64,000 nucleotides of DNA from Candidatus Rokuibacteriota bacterium (GTDB lineage: Bacteria; Methylomirabilota; Methylomirabilia; Rokubacteriales; CSP1-6): positions 68,556 through 132,555 of the forward strand of contig QHTE01000051.1 of NCBI GenBank assembly GCA_003220685.1. The letters are read 5' to 3'. How positions within the stretch are numbered: the first letter of the stretch is position 1; every line of letters begins with the position of its first letter. The position numbers were made by a program, and so were the translations under genes. This document shows positions 24,431 to 32,751 of the stretch, piece after piece. The notes beneath the pieces are model-generated. The model was not told the origin of the DNA. It ran no database searches and saw only the letters and a program-made list of their open reading frames with translations.

Positions 24431-25603
24431 TCAGTTGTGCGGCGGCGTCAGCTGCAAGAGGAGCGTCGCCACGCCGTCCCGCACCTCCGAGAACGGCATC
24501 GGGTAGATGATCTGCTGACCGACCCCGTAGTAATCCTTGCCGCCGAAGTGTGCCTTGCCCCAGAGGTTGTCGAACTCCACGGTGCGCATCGCCTCGCCGA
24601 TCTTCTTCGGCTCGAGGCTCTGCGCCTTCCGGACGGCGGCCACGAAGGCGAACGCCGGATTCGTGAAGTCGATGCTCGTCGCGTTCCACTCGCCGAATCG
24701 CTTCGTGTAGCGCTGCTGCCAGCTCTTCAGCTTGTCCGGCAGCGGGGTTTGCACGTAGCCGTGTACCCACATGCCCTCGGTGTTCTCGCGGCCGGCGATA
24801 CCCGCCACCACCGAGCTGTCGATCTGGTGGAGCGCGACGAACCGCCCCTTGAAGCCGAGCTCGCGCGCCTGCTTGACGATCAGGCCGACGCTGCCCGCCG
24901 GCGAGGCCATCACGCTGATCGCGTCGGGCTTCTGGGCGAGCATGCGCAGCAGGATGGGATTGAAGTCCGTCATGCTGCGCTCGAAGAACTCCTTGGCGAC
25001 GACCTCGTACCCGAGCTTCTGCACGAACGCCGTCTCCACCTTCACCGACCACCAGCCGGTATCGTCGTTCGGCGCGATCGAGGCCACGCGCTTGATCTTC
25101 GGGTGCTGCTCCTTGATCCACTTCCAGAACGTCGTCGTCTCGGGCGGCGCCGGGAAGCACTGGAAGGTGAGCGGATTCTTCGGGCTCACGAGGCCCTCGG
25201 CATAGGCCAGGGTCAAGCCGAGCGCGCCGGACTCGTTGATGGCTTCCTCATTCGCCTTGGCGACCGCGCCGCCGAGGATGGAGATGTACTTCACGCCGTC
25301 CTTGGCGATGAGCCGGTTGACGGTCGCGACGCCCTCGGCGATCACGTACTTGTGATCGTACGCGACGACCTCGAGGCGATACTTCTTGCCGCCGACCTCG
25401 AGGCCACCCTGGTTGTTGATCTCCTCGAAGATCAGCTCGGTCGCCTGCTTGTGCGGAATGCCCCAGGGCGCCGCGGGGCCCGAGAGCGGCGTCGAGATGC
25501 CGAACTTGATGACGTCCGCCGCGGCCGAACGCCCGGGGCCGGCGACGACGAGCGCCGCGACGGCGAAGAGCGCGACCACGGCCAGAGGAGCTCGTTGCTT
25601 CAT
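24431..25603 (-). CDS. Liv-type ABC transporter substrate-binding protein (copy 1)
   Basis: The 390-aa periplasmic binding protein belongs to the LivJ/Peripla_BP_6 family. A signal peptide (MKQRAPLAVVALFAVAALVV..., cut near SAAA) precedes VIKFGISTPLSGPAAPWG, the usual ligand-site beginning with the STP-LSG motif. Then come GGKKYRLEVVAYDHKY, ILGGAVAKANEEA and VMASPAGSVGLIVKQARELG. It is read last in the operon, downstream of the ATPase genes, and is a close paralogue of the protein that opens the operon: most positions match, but the strip around VALHQIDSSVVAGI differs. Two binding proteins on one permease would widen the substrate range. Ligand class (amino acid, amide or aromatic acid) cannot be fixed. 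ATG 25603 has AAGGGGG upstream. Confidence 0.9.
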   Translation of the reverse strand: MKQRAPLAVVALFAVAALVVAGPGRSAAADVIKFGISTPLSGPAAPWGIPHKQATELIFEEINNQGGLEVGGKKYRLEVVAYDHKYVIAEGVATVNRLIAKDGVKYISILGGAVAKANEEAINESGALGLTLAYAEGLVSPKNPLTFQCFPAPPETTTFWKWIKEQHPKIKRVASIAPNDDTGWWSVKVETAFVQKLGYEVVAKEFFERSMTDFNPILLRMLAQKPDAISVMASPAGSVGLIVKQARELGFKGRFVALHQIDSSVVAGIAGRENTEGMWVHGYVQTPLPDKLKSWQQRYTKRFGEWNATSIDFTNPAFAFVAAVRKAQSLEPKKIGEAMRTVEFDNLWGKAHFGGKDYYGVGQQIIYPMPFSEVRDGVATLLLQLTPPHN

Positions 25604-25628
25604 CGCGATTACCCCCTTGTCGAACGAC

Positions 25629-26330
25629 TCAGAGTCCGAGATACGCCTTCTTCACGCCCTCGTCGCGCAGGAGGTCCTGGGCCTTGCCCTGCATCACGAG
25701 CTGACCGGTCTGGAGCACGTAGCCGTACTGGGCCAGGGTCAGCGCGAGCATCGCGTTCTGCTCCACCAGGATGATGGAGACGTCGAGCGCGTTGATCTGC
25801 CGGATGATCTTGCCGACCTCGGCCGTCATGATGGGCGAGAGGCCCATGGACGGCTCGTCCAGCAGGAGCAGCTTGGGGCGGCTCATGAGGGCGCGGGCGA
25901 TGGCCAGCATCTGCTGCTCGCCGCCGCTCAGCGAGCCGGCGCGCTGCCGCCCACGCTCCTTCAAGATCGGAAAGTGCTCGTAGATCATCGTCAGGGTGGA
26001 CGCCACGTCGGCGCGCGAGCGCCGGTAGGCGCCCATCGTGAGGTTCTCGAGCACGGTCATCTTGGGAAACAGCCGCCGGCCCTCGGGCACGTGCGCGATG
26101 CCGAGGCTCACCACCTGATGTGGAGCGAGCCCGATCAGCGAGCGGCTCTCGAAGCGTGCCGCGCCGGCGCCGGGCTTGACGAGCCCCGTGAGCGCCCGAA
26201 GGCTGGTCGTCTTGCCGGCGCCGTTGGCCCCGATCAGGCTGACGATCGACCCCGCCGGGACGCTGAAGGAGACGCCCCTCACCGCCTCGACGGTCCCGTA
26301 GCGAACCCAGAGGTTCTCGACCTCAAGCAT
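25629..26330 (-). CDS. livF: Liv ABC transporter ATP-binding protein (LivF-type)
   Basis: At 233 aa this is the shorter of the two ATPases of branched-chain amino-acid-type importers. Walker A is GANGAGKTT, the signature LSGGEQQMLAIARAL, Walker B LLLDEPSMGL, and the switch histidine is replaced by the VEQN that marks LivF-type proteins (ILVEQNAMLAL). It overlaps the LivG-type gene by 8 nt, so the pair is co-translated and should form the heterodimeric motor of the LivHM permease upstream. Confidence 0.93.
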   Translation of the reverse strand: MLEVENLWVRYGTVEAVRGVSFSVPAGSIVSLIGANGAGKTTSLRALTGLVKPGAGAARFESRSLIGLAPHQVVSLGIAHVPEGRRLFPKMTVLENLTMGAYRRSRADVASTLTMIYEHFPILKERGRQRAGSLSGGEQQMLAIARALMSRPKLLLLDEPSMGLSPIMTAEVGKIIRQINALDVSIILVEQNAMLALTLAQYGYVLQTGQLVMQGKAQDLLRDEGVKKAYLGL

Positions 26331-27084
26331 CCGCGACGCCCGTGCCGAGATAGGCCTGGATCACGTCGGGGCTGGTGCTCACCTGCGACGGCGTGCCCTC
26401 GGCGAGCTTCTGGCCGAAGTTCAGCACGACGATGCGCTCGCAGGTGCCCATGACGGCCTTCATGTTGTGCTCGACGAGGAGGATCGTCGTGCCACGGCTG
26501 CGGATCGTCTTCACCAGATCCATCACGCGGCCGCTCTCGTCGAGGTTCATCCCCGTGACCGGCTCGTCGAGTAGCAGGAGCCTCGGCTGTGCCGCCAGGG
26601 CCATCGCGATCCCGAGCACGCGCTGATGCCCGTGCGGCAGATTGCGGCTCAGCTGGTCGGCGTGCGCCGCCAGCCCGGTGAAGTCGAGGACCTCACGACC
26701 GCGGGCGATCTCGTCGGCCGGAAAGTGGCGCCGGCTGAACAGCACCTGCCGCGGGCCCTTGCCGCTCGACAGATGCAGGCCCAGGAGCACGTTCTCGAGC
26801 GCGGTCAGGTCCTGAAAGAGGGTGGTCTGCTGGAACGTGCGCACGAGCCCGCGGGCGGCGATCTGATGCGGCCGGAGCCCCGTGATGTCCTCGCCGTCGA
26901 ACACGATCGAGCCGCGGGTCGGCCGAAGAAAGCCGGTCAAGAGATTGAAGCAGGTCGTCTTGCCGGCGCCGTTCGGGCCGATCAGGCCGACGATTTCGCC
27001 CTTGTCGACGGTGAGGTCGACGCGGCTGACGGCCGCCAGCCCGCCGAAGAGGCGCGTGAGCTCGCGCGTCTCGAGGAGGGCCAC
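26323..27084 (-). CDS. livG: Liv ABC transporter ATP-binding protein (LivG-type)
   Basis: The 253-aa ATPase has Walker A GPNGAGKTT, the characteristic LivG phrase RTFQQTTLFQDLTALENV, LPHGHQRVLGIAMALAAQPRLLLLDEP covering the signature and Walker B, and the ILLVEHNMKAVM H-loop. The ABC signature reads NLPHGHQRV, departing from the usual LSGGQ, as LivG proteins commonly do. GTG 27084 follows the LivM stop by 4 nt. It pairs with LivF. Confidence 0.93.
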   Translation of the reverse strand: MALLETRELTRLFGGLAAVSRVDLTVDKGEIVGLIGPNGAGKTTCFNLLTGFLRPTRGSIVFDGEDITGLRPHQIAARGLVRTFQQTTLFQDLTALENVLLGLHLSSGKGPRQVLFSRRHFPADEIARGREVLDFTGLAAHADQLSRNLPHGHQRVLGIAMALAAQPRLLLLDEPVTGMNLDESGRVMDLVKTIRSRGTTILLVEHNMKAVMGTCERIVVLNFGQKLAEGTPSQVSTSPDVIQAYLGTGVADA

Positions 27085-27088
27085 GAAG

Positions 27089-28060
27089 TCAGGCCGCCGG
27101 ACTCGGCGTGGGCGACGCGGCGGCCCGCCACCTCTTGAGCTCGGCGAGTTTCCCGGGCAGCGTGATGAGCCCGCCGGGCAGGAAGAGGATCGTCAGCAGC
27201 ATCGCGATCGAGAAGAAGATCGTCTCGTAGGGGCTTCCCCGGAAGGGCTCGGAGAGCAACGACAGGAAGATCGCGCCGAGGATCGGGCCGACGAAGTGGC
27301 CGCGCCCGCCGACGTAGTTGTAGACCAGGATGTTCGTCGCCATCAGGAATCCGAACTCGGGCGGGAACAAGAATCGGATGAAGTGGGCGTAGAACGCCCC
27401 GGCCGTCCCGGCGAAGAAGCAGCCGAGCATGAAGGCCAGGAGCTTGTGGCGGGCGATGTTGACGCCGAGCGACTGGGCCAGGTTGTCGCCCATCCCGATG
27501 CTCTTCCAGATGAGACCCAGCCGGCTGTGCTCGAGCTTCCACAGCACGAGCAGGATGACGACCGCCAGCCCGACCACGAGATAGTACTGGCTCGCTCGCG
27601 TCGTCAGGGTCATGCCGAGGAGACTCGGCTTGGGAATCCCGCTGAGGCCGCTCATCCCGCGCGTGAGCGAGACCCAGAGCTGGGCGATCAGGCGGATCAC
27701 CTCGACGAAGGCCACCGTGACCATCGCGAAGTACACGCCGCGCAACCGGAGCGATGGATAGCCGATGGCGAGCCCGACCGCGGCGGCCAGGAGCGCGCCG
27801 CACAGCAGCGCGATCTCGAAGGGCACCGCCAGGTTCTTCGCGAGCAGGGCGGACGTGTAGGCCCCGATCGACATGAACGCGGAGTGCCCGATGTTCAGCT
27901 GGCCGCAGGTCAGCGACGGGCGGAGGCTGGCGGCGAGGATGACATTGGTGAAGACCAGCGCGAAGACGTGCACGTAGTAGTCGCCGCCGAGCTCGGGCAC
28001 CAGCAGCGCCAGGATCACCAGCACGGCCAGGACGATCGACACGCCGAGCTTACGAGGCAT
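27089..28060 (-). CDS. livM: Liv ABC transporter permease (LivM-type)
   Basis: At 323 aa, with about nine to ten membrane helices, this is LivM-like. Typical pieces are ILAASLRPSLTCGQLNIGHSAFMSIGAYTSALL, the motif GYPSLRLRGVYFAMVTVAFVEV, WKSIGMGDNLAQSLGVNI (the EAA-like coupling loop that contacts the ATPase) and FVGPILGAIFLSLLSE. The start is put at ATG 28060 instead of the TTG six bases upstream; the gene overlaps the end of livH by 11 nt. It forms the transmembrane pore with LivH. Confidence 0.92.
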   Translation of the reverse strand: MPRKLGVSIVLAVLVILALLVPELGGDYYVHVFALVFTNVILAASLRPSLTCGQLNIGHSAFMSIGAYTSALLAKNLAVPFEIALLCGALLAAAVGLAIGYPSLRLRGVYFAMVTVAFVEVIRLIAQLWVSLTRGMSGLSGIPKPSLLGMTLTTRASQYYLVVGLAVVILLVLWKLEHSRLGLIWKSIGMGDNLAQSLGVNIARHKLLAFMLGCFFAGTAGAFYAHFIRFLFPPEFGFLMATNILVYNYVGGRGHFVGPILGAIFLSLLSEPFRGSPYETIFFSIAMLLTILFLPGGLITLPGKLAELKRWRAAASPTPSPAA

Positions 28061-28913
28061 AGCCAAAGAGCCCGGTCGGCCGAAACAGCAACAGCATGAT
28101 GATGAACACGAAGCTCAGCAGGAACGCCGGCTCCGCGCCGAGCGCCGTGGCGACGATCGAGTCGATGAGCCCCAGCATGAGCCCGCCCAGGATCGCGCCG
28201 GGGACACTGCCCAGCCCGCCGAGGATGATGATGATGAACGCCTTCAAGAGCGGCTGCTCGCCCATCATCGGGTCGAGCTTGAAGATCGGCGCCATGAGCG
28301 CCCCGCTGGCCGCCGCCAGGGCGAAGCCGATCGCGAACGCGAGGCCGTTGACCACGTGCACGTTGACGCCCTGCAGGGCGGCCGCCTCCTTGTCCTGCTC
28401 GATCGCCCGCATGGCGGCGCCGAGGCGGGTCTTGTTGATGAAGAGATAGAGCGCGATCACCAGGGCCGCGGCGACCGGAATGATCATCAGCCGCTCGACG
28501 GAGATCCCGACCCCGAGGATGTTTCTGGTGCCCGGGAAGACCGGCGGCACGTGCTTGTCGAGCTGGCCGAAGACCGGATAGCCGGCGGCCTGGAGGAACG
28601 TGGTGAGGGCCAGCAGCGCGACCAGGGTCGGCTCGATGCCGCCCTTGATGGGCCGGTAGATCGAGCGCTCGACGAGATAGCCGAAGACGCCGAGCAAGAT
28701 CATCGACGCGACGAAGGCGGCGAAGTAGGGCGCGCCGCCCTGGAAGAAGATGTAGTAGATGACGAACGCGCCCAGCATGTAGACCGCGCCGTGCGCGAAG
28801 TTGATGATGTGCATCATGCCGAACATCAGCGTGAGCCCGAGCGCCATCAAGATGTAGATCGAGCCGAGGGACACCCCGACGATCGCGCTCTGGACGAACA
28901 GGGCGAATGTCAT
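28050..28913 (-). CDS. livH: Liv ABC transporter permease (LivH-type)
   Basis: The 287-aa permease has the LivH pattern: a first helix pair reading GVSLGSIYILMALGLTLMFGMMHIINFAHGA, then LVERSIYRPIKGG, an EAA-like loop AAMRAIEQDKEAAALQGVNV and a C-terminal FIIIILGGLGSVPGAILGGLMLGLIDS. ATG 28913 lies 31 bp downstream of the leading binding-protein stop. It is the membrane partner of LivM. Confidence 0.93.
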   Translation of the reverse strand: MTFALFVQSAIVGVSLGSIYILMALGLTLMFGMMHIINFAHGAVYMLGAFVIYYIFFQGGAPYFAAFVASMILLGVFGYLVERSIYRPIKGGIEPTLVALLALTTFLQAAGYPVFGQLDKHVPPVFPGTRNILGVGISVERLMIIPVAAALVIALYLFINKTRLGAAMRAIEQDKEAAALQGVNVHVVNGLAFAIGFALAAASGALMAPIFKLDPMMGEQPLLKAFIIIILGGLGSVPGAILGGLMLGLIDSIVATALGAEPAFLLSFVFIIMLLLFRPTGLFGYAS

Positions 28914-28944
28914 GATGTGGGGGCCCTGGAGGGCCCCCGATCTC

Positions 28945-30117
28945 TCAATTATGCGGGGGAAGGAGCTGCGTCACGAGGGTCGCGACCCCATCCTTCACCT
29001 CGGAGAACGGCATCGGGTAGATGATCTGATTGCCGATGCCGTAGTAGTCCTTTCCGCCGAAGTGAGCCTTGCCCCACAGATTGTCGAACTCGACCACGCT
29101 GAGCGCGTCGGCCACCTTCTTGGGATCGACGCTCTGCGCCTTCTTCACCGCGGCGACGAAGGCGAACGCCGGATTGGTGAAGTCAATGCTGGTCGCGTTC
29201 CATTCGCCGTACTTCTTCGTGTAGCGCGTTTGCCAGCTCTTGATCTTCTCGGGCAGCGGGGCCTGCACGAAGCCGTGCACCCACATGCCCTCCACGTTCG
29301 CCTTGCCGGCGATGTTCGCGACCACCGAGGTATCCACCTGCCCGATGTGGATGAACCGGCCCTTGAAACCGAGCTCGCGCGCCTGCTTGATGATCAGGCC
29401 GACGCTGCCGGCCGGCGAGGCCAGCACGCTGATCACGTCCGGCTTCTGGGCCAGGATGCGCAGCAGGACCGGATTGAAGTCGGTCATGGTGCGCTCGAAG
29501 AACTCCTTCGCCACGGTCTCGTACCCGAGCTTCTGGATGAACGTCGTTTCCACCTTGATCGACCACCAGCCGGTATCGTCGTTCGGCGAGATCGTCGCGA
29601 CGCGCTTGAGGCTCGGATGGTTCTGCTTGATCCACTTCCAGAAGGTAGTGGTCTCCGGCGGCGAGGGGAAGCTGTGGAACGTGAGCGGGTTCTTCGGGCT
29701 CACGAGGCCGTCGGCGTAGGCGAGGGGGAGATTCAAGACTCGCCCCTCGTTGACCGCTTCCTCGTTGGCCTTGACGACGGCGCCGCCAAGGATCGAGATG
29801 TACTTCACCCCGTCCTTGGCGATGAGGCGGTTGACCGTGGCGACGCCCTCGGCGATCACGTACTTGTGATCGTAGGCGACGACCTCGAGCTTGTATTTCT
29901 TGCCGCCGACATCCAGTCCGCCCTGAGCGTTGACCTCGTCGAAGATCAGCTCGGTCGCGTTCTTGTGGGGAATGCCCCAGGGCGCGGCCGGACCGGAGAG
30001 CGGCGTCGAGACACCGAACTTGATGACCTCTTGCGCCGGGGCGTTTCCGGGCCCGAGAGCGACGAGCCCGGCCACGGTGACAAACGCCGCCCAGATCACC
30101 GAGCGTTGTGATCTCAT
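28945..30117 (-). CDS. Liv-type ABC transporter substrate-binding protein (copy 2, operon leader)
   Basis: The protein has 390 aa from ATG 30117, chosen because AGGAGG lies 7 nt upstream; a GTG at 30123 is also in frame. Signal peptide MRSQRSVIWAAFVTVAGLVAL, then VIKFGVSTPLSGPAAPWG. It aligns along its whole length with the copy at the operon's other end, with large blocks identical (AYDHKYVIAEGVATVNRLI; WGKAHFGGKDYYG) and differences clustered near NLPLAYADG and IHIGQVDTSVVANI, which lie where Liv ligands bind. This suggests tandem duplication followed by specialisation, with the permease and ATPase genes between the copies. The operon has a strong upstream promoter. Confidence 0.92.
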   Translation of the reverse strand: MRSQRSVIWAAFVTVAGLVALGPGNAPAQEVIKFGVSTPLSGPAAPWGIPHKNATELIFDEVNAQGGLDVGGKKYKLEVVAYDHKYVIAEGVATVNRLIAKDGVKYISILGGAVVKANEEAVNEGRVLNLPLAYADGLVSPKNPLTFHSFPSPPETTTFWKWIKQNHPSLKRVATISPNDDTGWWSIKVETTFIQKLGYETVAKEFFERTMTDFNPVLLRILAQKPDVISVLASPAGSVGLIIKQARELGFKGRFIHIGQVDTSVVANIAGKANVEGMWVHGFVQAPLPEKIKSWQTRYTKKYGEWNATSIDFTNPAFAFVAAVKKAQSVDPKKVADALSVVEFDNLWGKAHFGGKDYYGIGNQIIYPMPFSEVKDGVATLVTQLLPPHN

Positions 30118-30139
30118 CGCCACTCCTCCTCGACTCGAC

Positions 30140-30190
30140 GTGCGCGCCGCAGGCCGTCGCGGGGCTGGGGCCCTGCCGGCCGAGGCGCGC
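30140..30190. repeat. Dispersed 51-bp repeat, copy A
   Basis: This GC-rich element matches 55587-55637 (opposite orientation) at 49 of 51 positions, and its right half (ending GGCCGAGGCGCGC) recurs at 54031-54053. Here it lies inside the predicted 5' leader of the first Liv operon, between its promoter and the ribosome site. Confidence 0.8.
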
Positions 30191-30230
30191 CTCTCAATGG
30201 GTGTAGGGTCAGAGGGCTTCGCGCACGCGG

Positions 30231-30259
30231 ACTATAGAAACGTCGATCGCTCCTGTCAA
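30231..30259 (-). promoter_or_regulatory. Strong sigma70-type promoter of Liv operon
   Basis: TTGACA (30254-30259), exactly 17 nt, then TATAGT (30231-30236) on the minus strand: a perfect -35 and a 5-of-6 -10. A second TTGACA lies at 30271-30276. Transcription would start about 105 nt before the ATG at 30117, giving a leader that contains the 51-bp repeat. Confidence 0.7.
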
Positions 30260-30321
30260 TGGGGCACAGCTGTCAAGGGCCGGACCGACGCGACGGGCGG
30301 GGTTGGATTATACTCACGCCC

Positions 30322-30618
30322 ATGCCGACGCGCGGGAAGGTGATCCCGTTCCCGAGGTTCGCGCGGGAGCCGGGTGGTGAGCACGGCCTGGTCGAAGTGC
30401 GCCGCTGCGATCAGGCCGAGGCGCTGGTGCTCAAAGGTCTCTTCGAGAGCCAGGGCATCCCGACCCTGCTTCGGTCACGTCTGGCGTACTCGGTCTATCC
30501 GTTCAGCGTCGGCTGTCAGGGCGAGGTGGTCGTCCTCGTCCCGGCGAGCGAGGCCGCGCTGAGCCGGCGTCTGCTCTTCCGCCTCGCCTCGTCTCCGCCT
30601 ACGCCGCTGCCGCAATAA
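30322..30618 (+). CDS. DUF2007-type putative signal-transducing protein
   Basis: A 98-aa cytosolic protein. The core reads LVEVRRCDQAEALVLKGLFES then QGIPTLLRSR and EVVVLVPASEAALSRRLL, which is the DUF2007 fold: a small alpha/beta unit related to ACT/PII-like domains, in which the first strand gives v-y-x-t-x-d-x-x-E-A-x-x-l-k-x-x-L. Its role in any bacterium is not settled. ATG 30322 has no ribosome site; a TATACT (30309-30314) lies 7 nt before it, so a leaderless transcript is likely. The 3' end overlaps the converging M28 gene by 20 nt. Confidence 0.75.
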   Translation: MPTRGKVIPFPRFAREPGGEHGLVEVRRCDQAEALVLKGLFESQGIPTLLRSRLAYSVYPFSVGCQGEVVVLVPASEAALSRRLLFRLASSPPTPLPQ

Positions 30619-31537
30619 CGGCCTCGAGCGCCCGGAGCGCAAGGGCCAGCGCCGCCGGCTGGAGCGTGCCGCCGCGGTCGCGCGGCGTGTGGTAGGTATC
30701 GAACGGCGCTGGGCGTCGGATCAGGTGACGGAGCGCGCTCCGCACCGGGCTGAACACGAACTGTCGCAGCGCCTCCGCGTTCGCCGACGGCACCAGGGTG
30801 AACCCGTACGCCGGCACGCCGAGCGACGCGAACGCGCGGTGGTCGCTCCCGAACATGGGAATGCGGCCGACGACGTGATAGCTCGTGTCGCGTCCGAGCC
30901 CGAGGCTCTCGAGCGCCGCGTTCACGGTCCGGAGAAACGACGTCTCGTCCGCCGCGTCCCAGATCACCACGCTGTCGCCAATGCCGCACAGCTCGAGGCT
31001 CAACACGCCGACGAGCTCGCCGACGTCCGTTTCGCGGGCGTAGTGGCGGGCGCCGAGGTAGCCGCGCTCCTCCGCCGCGGTGAAGAGAAATCGCAGGCGG
31101 AGCTTGGGCGGGGGTGCGGCCGCGAGCCGCTCGATCAGGGTCAGCAAGATCCCGACCGCGGCGGCGTTGTCGTTGGCGCCGGGGCTTCCGTCCACCGCGT
31201 CGTGATGGGCGGCGAGCAGCAGCACGCGGTCGCCCGCGCCGAGGTCGACGCTGAAGTTCTCGCCGGAGCCTTCGCCGGAGGAGAACCGGTGGAGCGCGAA
31301 CGGAACGGACCGGGCGCGCAGGTACCGCGCCACCGCCGACTCGCGCTCCGCGTTGGACCGCCCCTCGAGCAGCCGCACGAGCGCCTGCGGAGCCCGGCTG
31401 CCGCGAATGACCTCGTCGACCGGTATCGGCACGACGGGCGGCGTCCGGTCCCGCGCGTGGGCCAGCCGGGTCACGTGCCTGATGAGTCGACCTCGAAGAT
31501 AGAAGGCGACGTCGCGCGGCGAGAGGCGGCGGCTCAC
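30599..31537 (-). CDS. M28-family metallopeptidase
   Basis: A 312-aa aminopeptidase-type protein. Zinc ligands of the M28 fold are visible in LLLAAHHDAVDGSPGANDNAA (first His, bridging Asp), FTAAEERGYLGARHYA (catalytic Glu pair) and a C-terminal DTYHTPRDRGGTL (last His). No signal peptide is seen, so it is probably cytoplasmic, unlike many secreted M28 enzymes. GTG 31537 overlaps the tatD stop as GTGA, which supports this start over longer upstream frames. It is the last gene of the tmk-led run. Confidence 0.88.
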   Translation of the reverse strand: MSRRLSPRDVAFYLRGRLIRHVTRLAHARDRTPPVVPIPVDEVIRGSRAPQALVRLLEGRSNAERESAVARYLRARSVPFALHRFSSGEGSGENFSVDLGAGDRVLLLAAHHDAVDGSPGANDNAAAVGILLTLIERLAAAPPPKLRLRFLFTAAEERGYLGARHYARETDVGELVGVLSLELCGIGDSVVIWDAADETSFLRTVNAALESLGLGRDTSYHVVGRIPMFGSDHRAFASLGVPAYGFTLVPSANAEALRQFVFSPVRSALRHLIRRPAPFDTYHTPRDRGGTLQPAALALALRALEAVIAAAA

Positions 31538-32310
31538 AGCGAGAAGAGCGCCCGCGCGTTCTCGGACATCCGCGCCGCCAGGTCGGCGAGCGCCTCGCCG
31601 CGCAGCTCCGCGACGCGCGCCGCCGTGACCGCGAGATACGCGGGCTCGTTGCGCTTGCCGCGATAGGGCTGCGGCGGCAGGAACGGACAGTCGGTCTCGA
31701 CGACCAGGCGATCGCCGGGGACGAACCGGGCGACCTCGGGCAGCGCTCCGGGCTTGGGATAGGTCACCGGCCCCGCGAGCGAGACCAGGAGCCCGAGATC
31801 GAGACACCGACGCGCGATCTCGACGTCGCCCGAGAAGCAGTGCATGATCCCACCGGTCTCGCGCACGTCGGCCTCGCCGATCAGCCCCAGCGTCTCAGCG
31901 TGGGCGTCGCGGCAATGGACCAGCACCGGCTTGCGCGTCCGCCGCGCGAGCGCTAGCTGGCGGCGGAACGCCTGCTCCTGCGATTCGCGCGGCGCGAGGT
32001 TGCGAAAGAAATCCAGGCCGGTCTCACCGATCGCGACGACCCGGGGGCTCCCGGCCAAACGCTCGATCTCGGCGAGGGCCGCGTCGTCGGCCTCGGCGGC
32101 CTCGTGCGGGTGGATGCCGACGGCCGCCCAGACGCCGGGTAAGCGGGAGGCCATCGCCGCCGCGGCGCGCGAGGTCGGTATGTCCGTCCCGATCGTGAGG
32201 ATCCGCCGCACGCCCGCGGCCCGCGCGCGCTCGAGCACCGCGTCGAGATCGCCCGCGAACTCCGGGAAGTGCAGGTGCGCGTGCGTGTCGAAGAGATCCG
32301 GAGCGGTCAC
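31534..32310 (-). CDS. tatD: TatD-family metal-dependent hydrolase
   Basis: A 258-aa TIM-barrel nuclease of the TatD family (3'-5' DNase activity in characterised members). Metal-binding motifs: DTHAHLHFPEF at the start, VAIGETGLDFFRN, VLVHCRDAHAETL, GIMHCFSGD and VETDCPFLPPQPYRGKRNEP. The start is GTG 32310, overlapping the ACT-gene stop as GTGA. Location after metG and tmk-holB is the same as in many bacteria, where tatD follows metG. Confidence 0.93.
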   Translation of the reverse strand: MTAPDLFDTHAHLHFPEFAGDLDAVLERARAAGVRRILTIGTDIPTSRAAAAMASRLPGVWAAVGIHPHEAAEADDAALAEIERLAGSPRVVAIGETGLDFFRNLAPRESQEQAFRRQLALARRTRKPVLVHCRDAHAETLGLIGEADVRETGGIMHCFSGDVEIARRCLDLGLLVSLAGPVTYPKPGALPEVARFVPGDRLVVETDCPFLPPQPYRGKRNEPAYLAVTAARVAELRGEALADLAARMSENARALFSL

Positions 32311-32723
32311 GCGGCTCCGAGGACGGCGGCGGCCTTCTTCACGTCGCGGGCCTTCACCCACAGGATCGCGCCGTAGCGCCCGCCGCCGGGAAGGGCCACG
32401 GCGTCCATCGCCGTCACGTTGATCTTCGCGGCCGCGAGCCGGCCGAGGACGTCGGCGCACGCGCCGACACGATCGTCGCCATCGATCAGGAACGTCCGCT
32501 TCGGCCCCTTCACCTTCCACTTCTTCTCTTTGGCCAGCGCTCGGAACGCTGCCGGGTCGGTCGGAACCAGATCGAGCTGGGCGCCGCGGCCGCTCGGGAA
32601 GCCTGAGTACGCGACCAGGTTCACCCCCGCACGCTTGAGCTCGCCGAGGATTCTGGCACCCTCGCCCGGCTTGTCCGGCACCATCACGTAGAAATAGTCT
32701 GCAGTCCGCACCGTCTCAGCCAT
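32307..32723 (-). CDS. Stand-alone tandem-ACT-domain protein
   Basis: 138 aa with two ACT-like modules: residues about 10-65 (FYVMVPDKPGEGARILGELKRAGVNLVAYSGFP) and about 75-138 (RTFLIDGDDRVGACADVLGRLAAAKINVTAMDAV). ACT domains bind amino acids or other small ligands. No catalytic domain is attached, so it may be a ligand-responsive regulator; its target is unknown. ATG 32723. It is embedded between a DUF5924 membrane protein and tatD within the tmk-led operon. Confidence 0.8.
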   Translation of the reverse strand: MAETVRTADYFYVMVPDKPGEGARILGELKRAGVNLVAYSGFPSGRGAQLDLVPTDPAAFRALAKEKKWKVKGPKRTFLIDGDDRVGACADVLGRLAAAKINVTAMDAVALPGGGRYGAILWVKARDVKKAAAVLGAA

Positions 32724-32751
32724 GGCACCCTCCGGATCGGCTGGTCGACCG

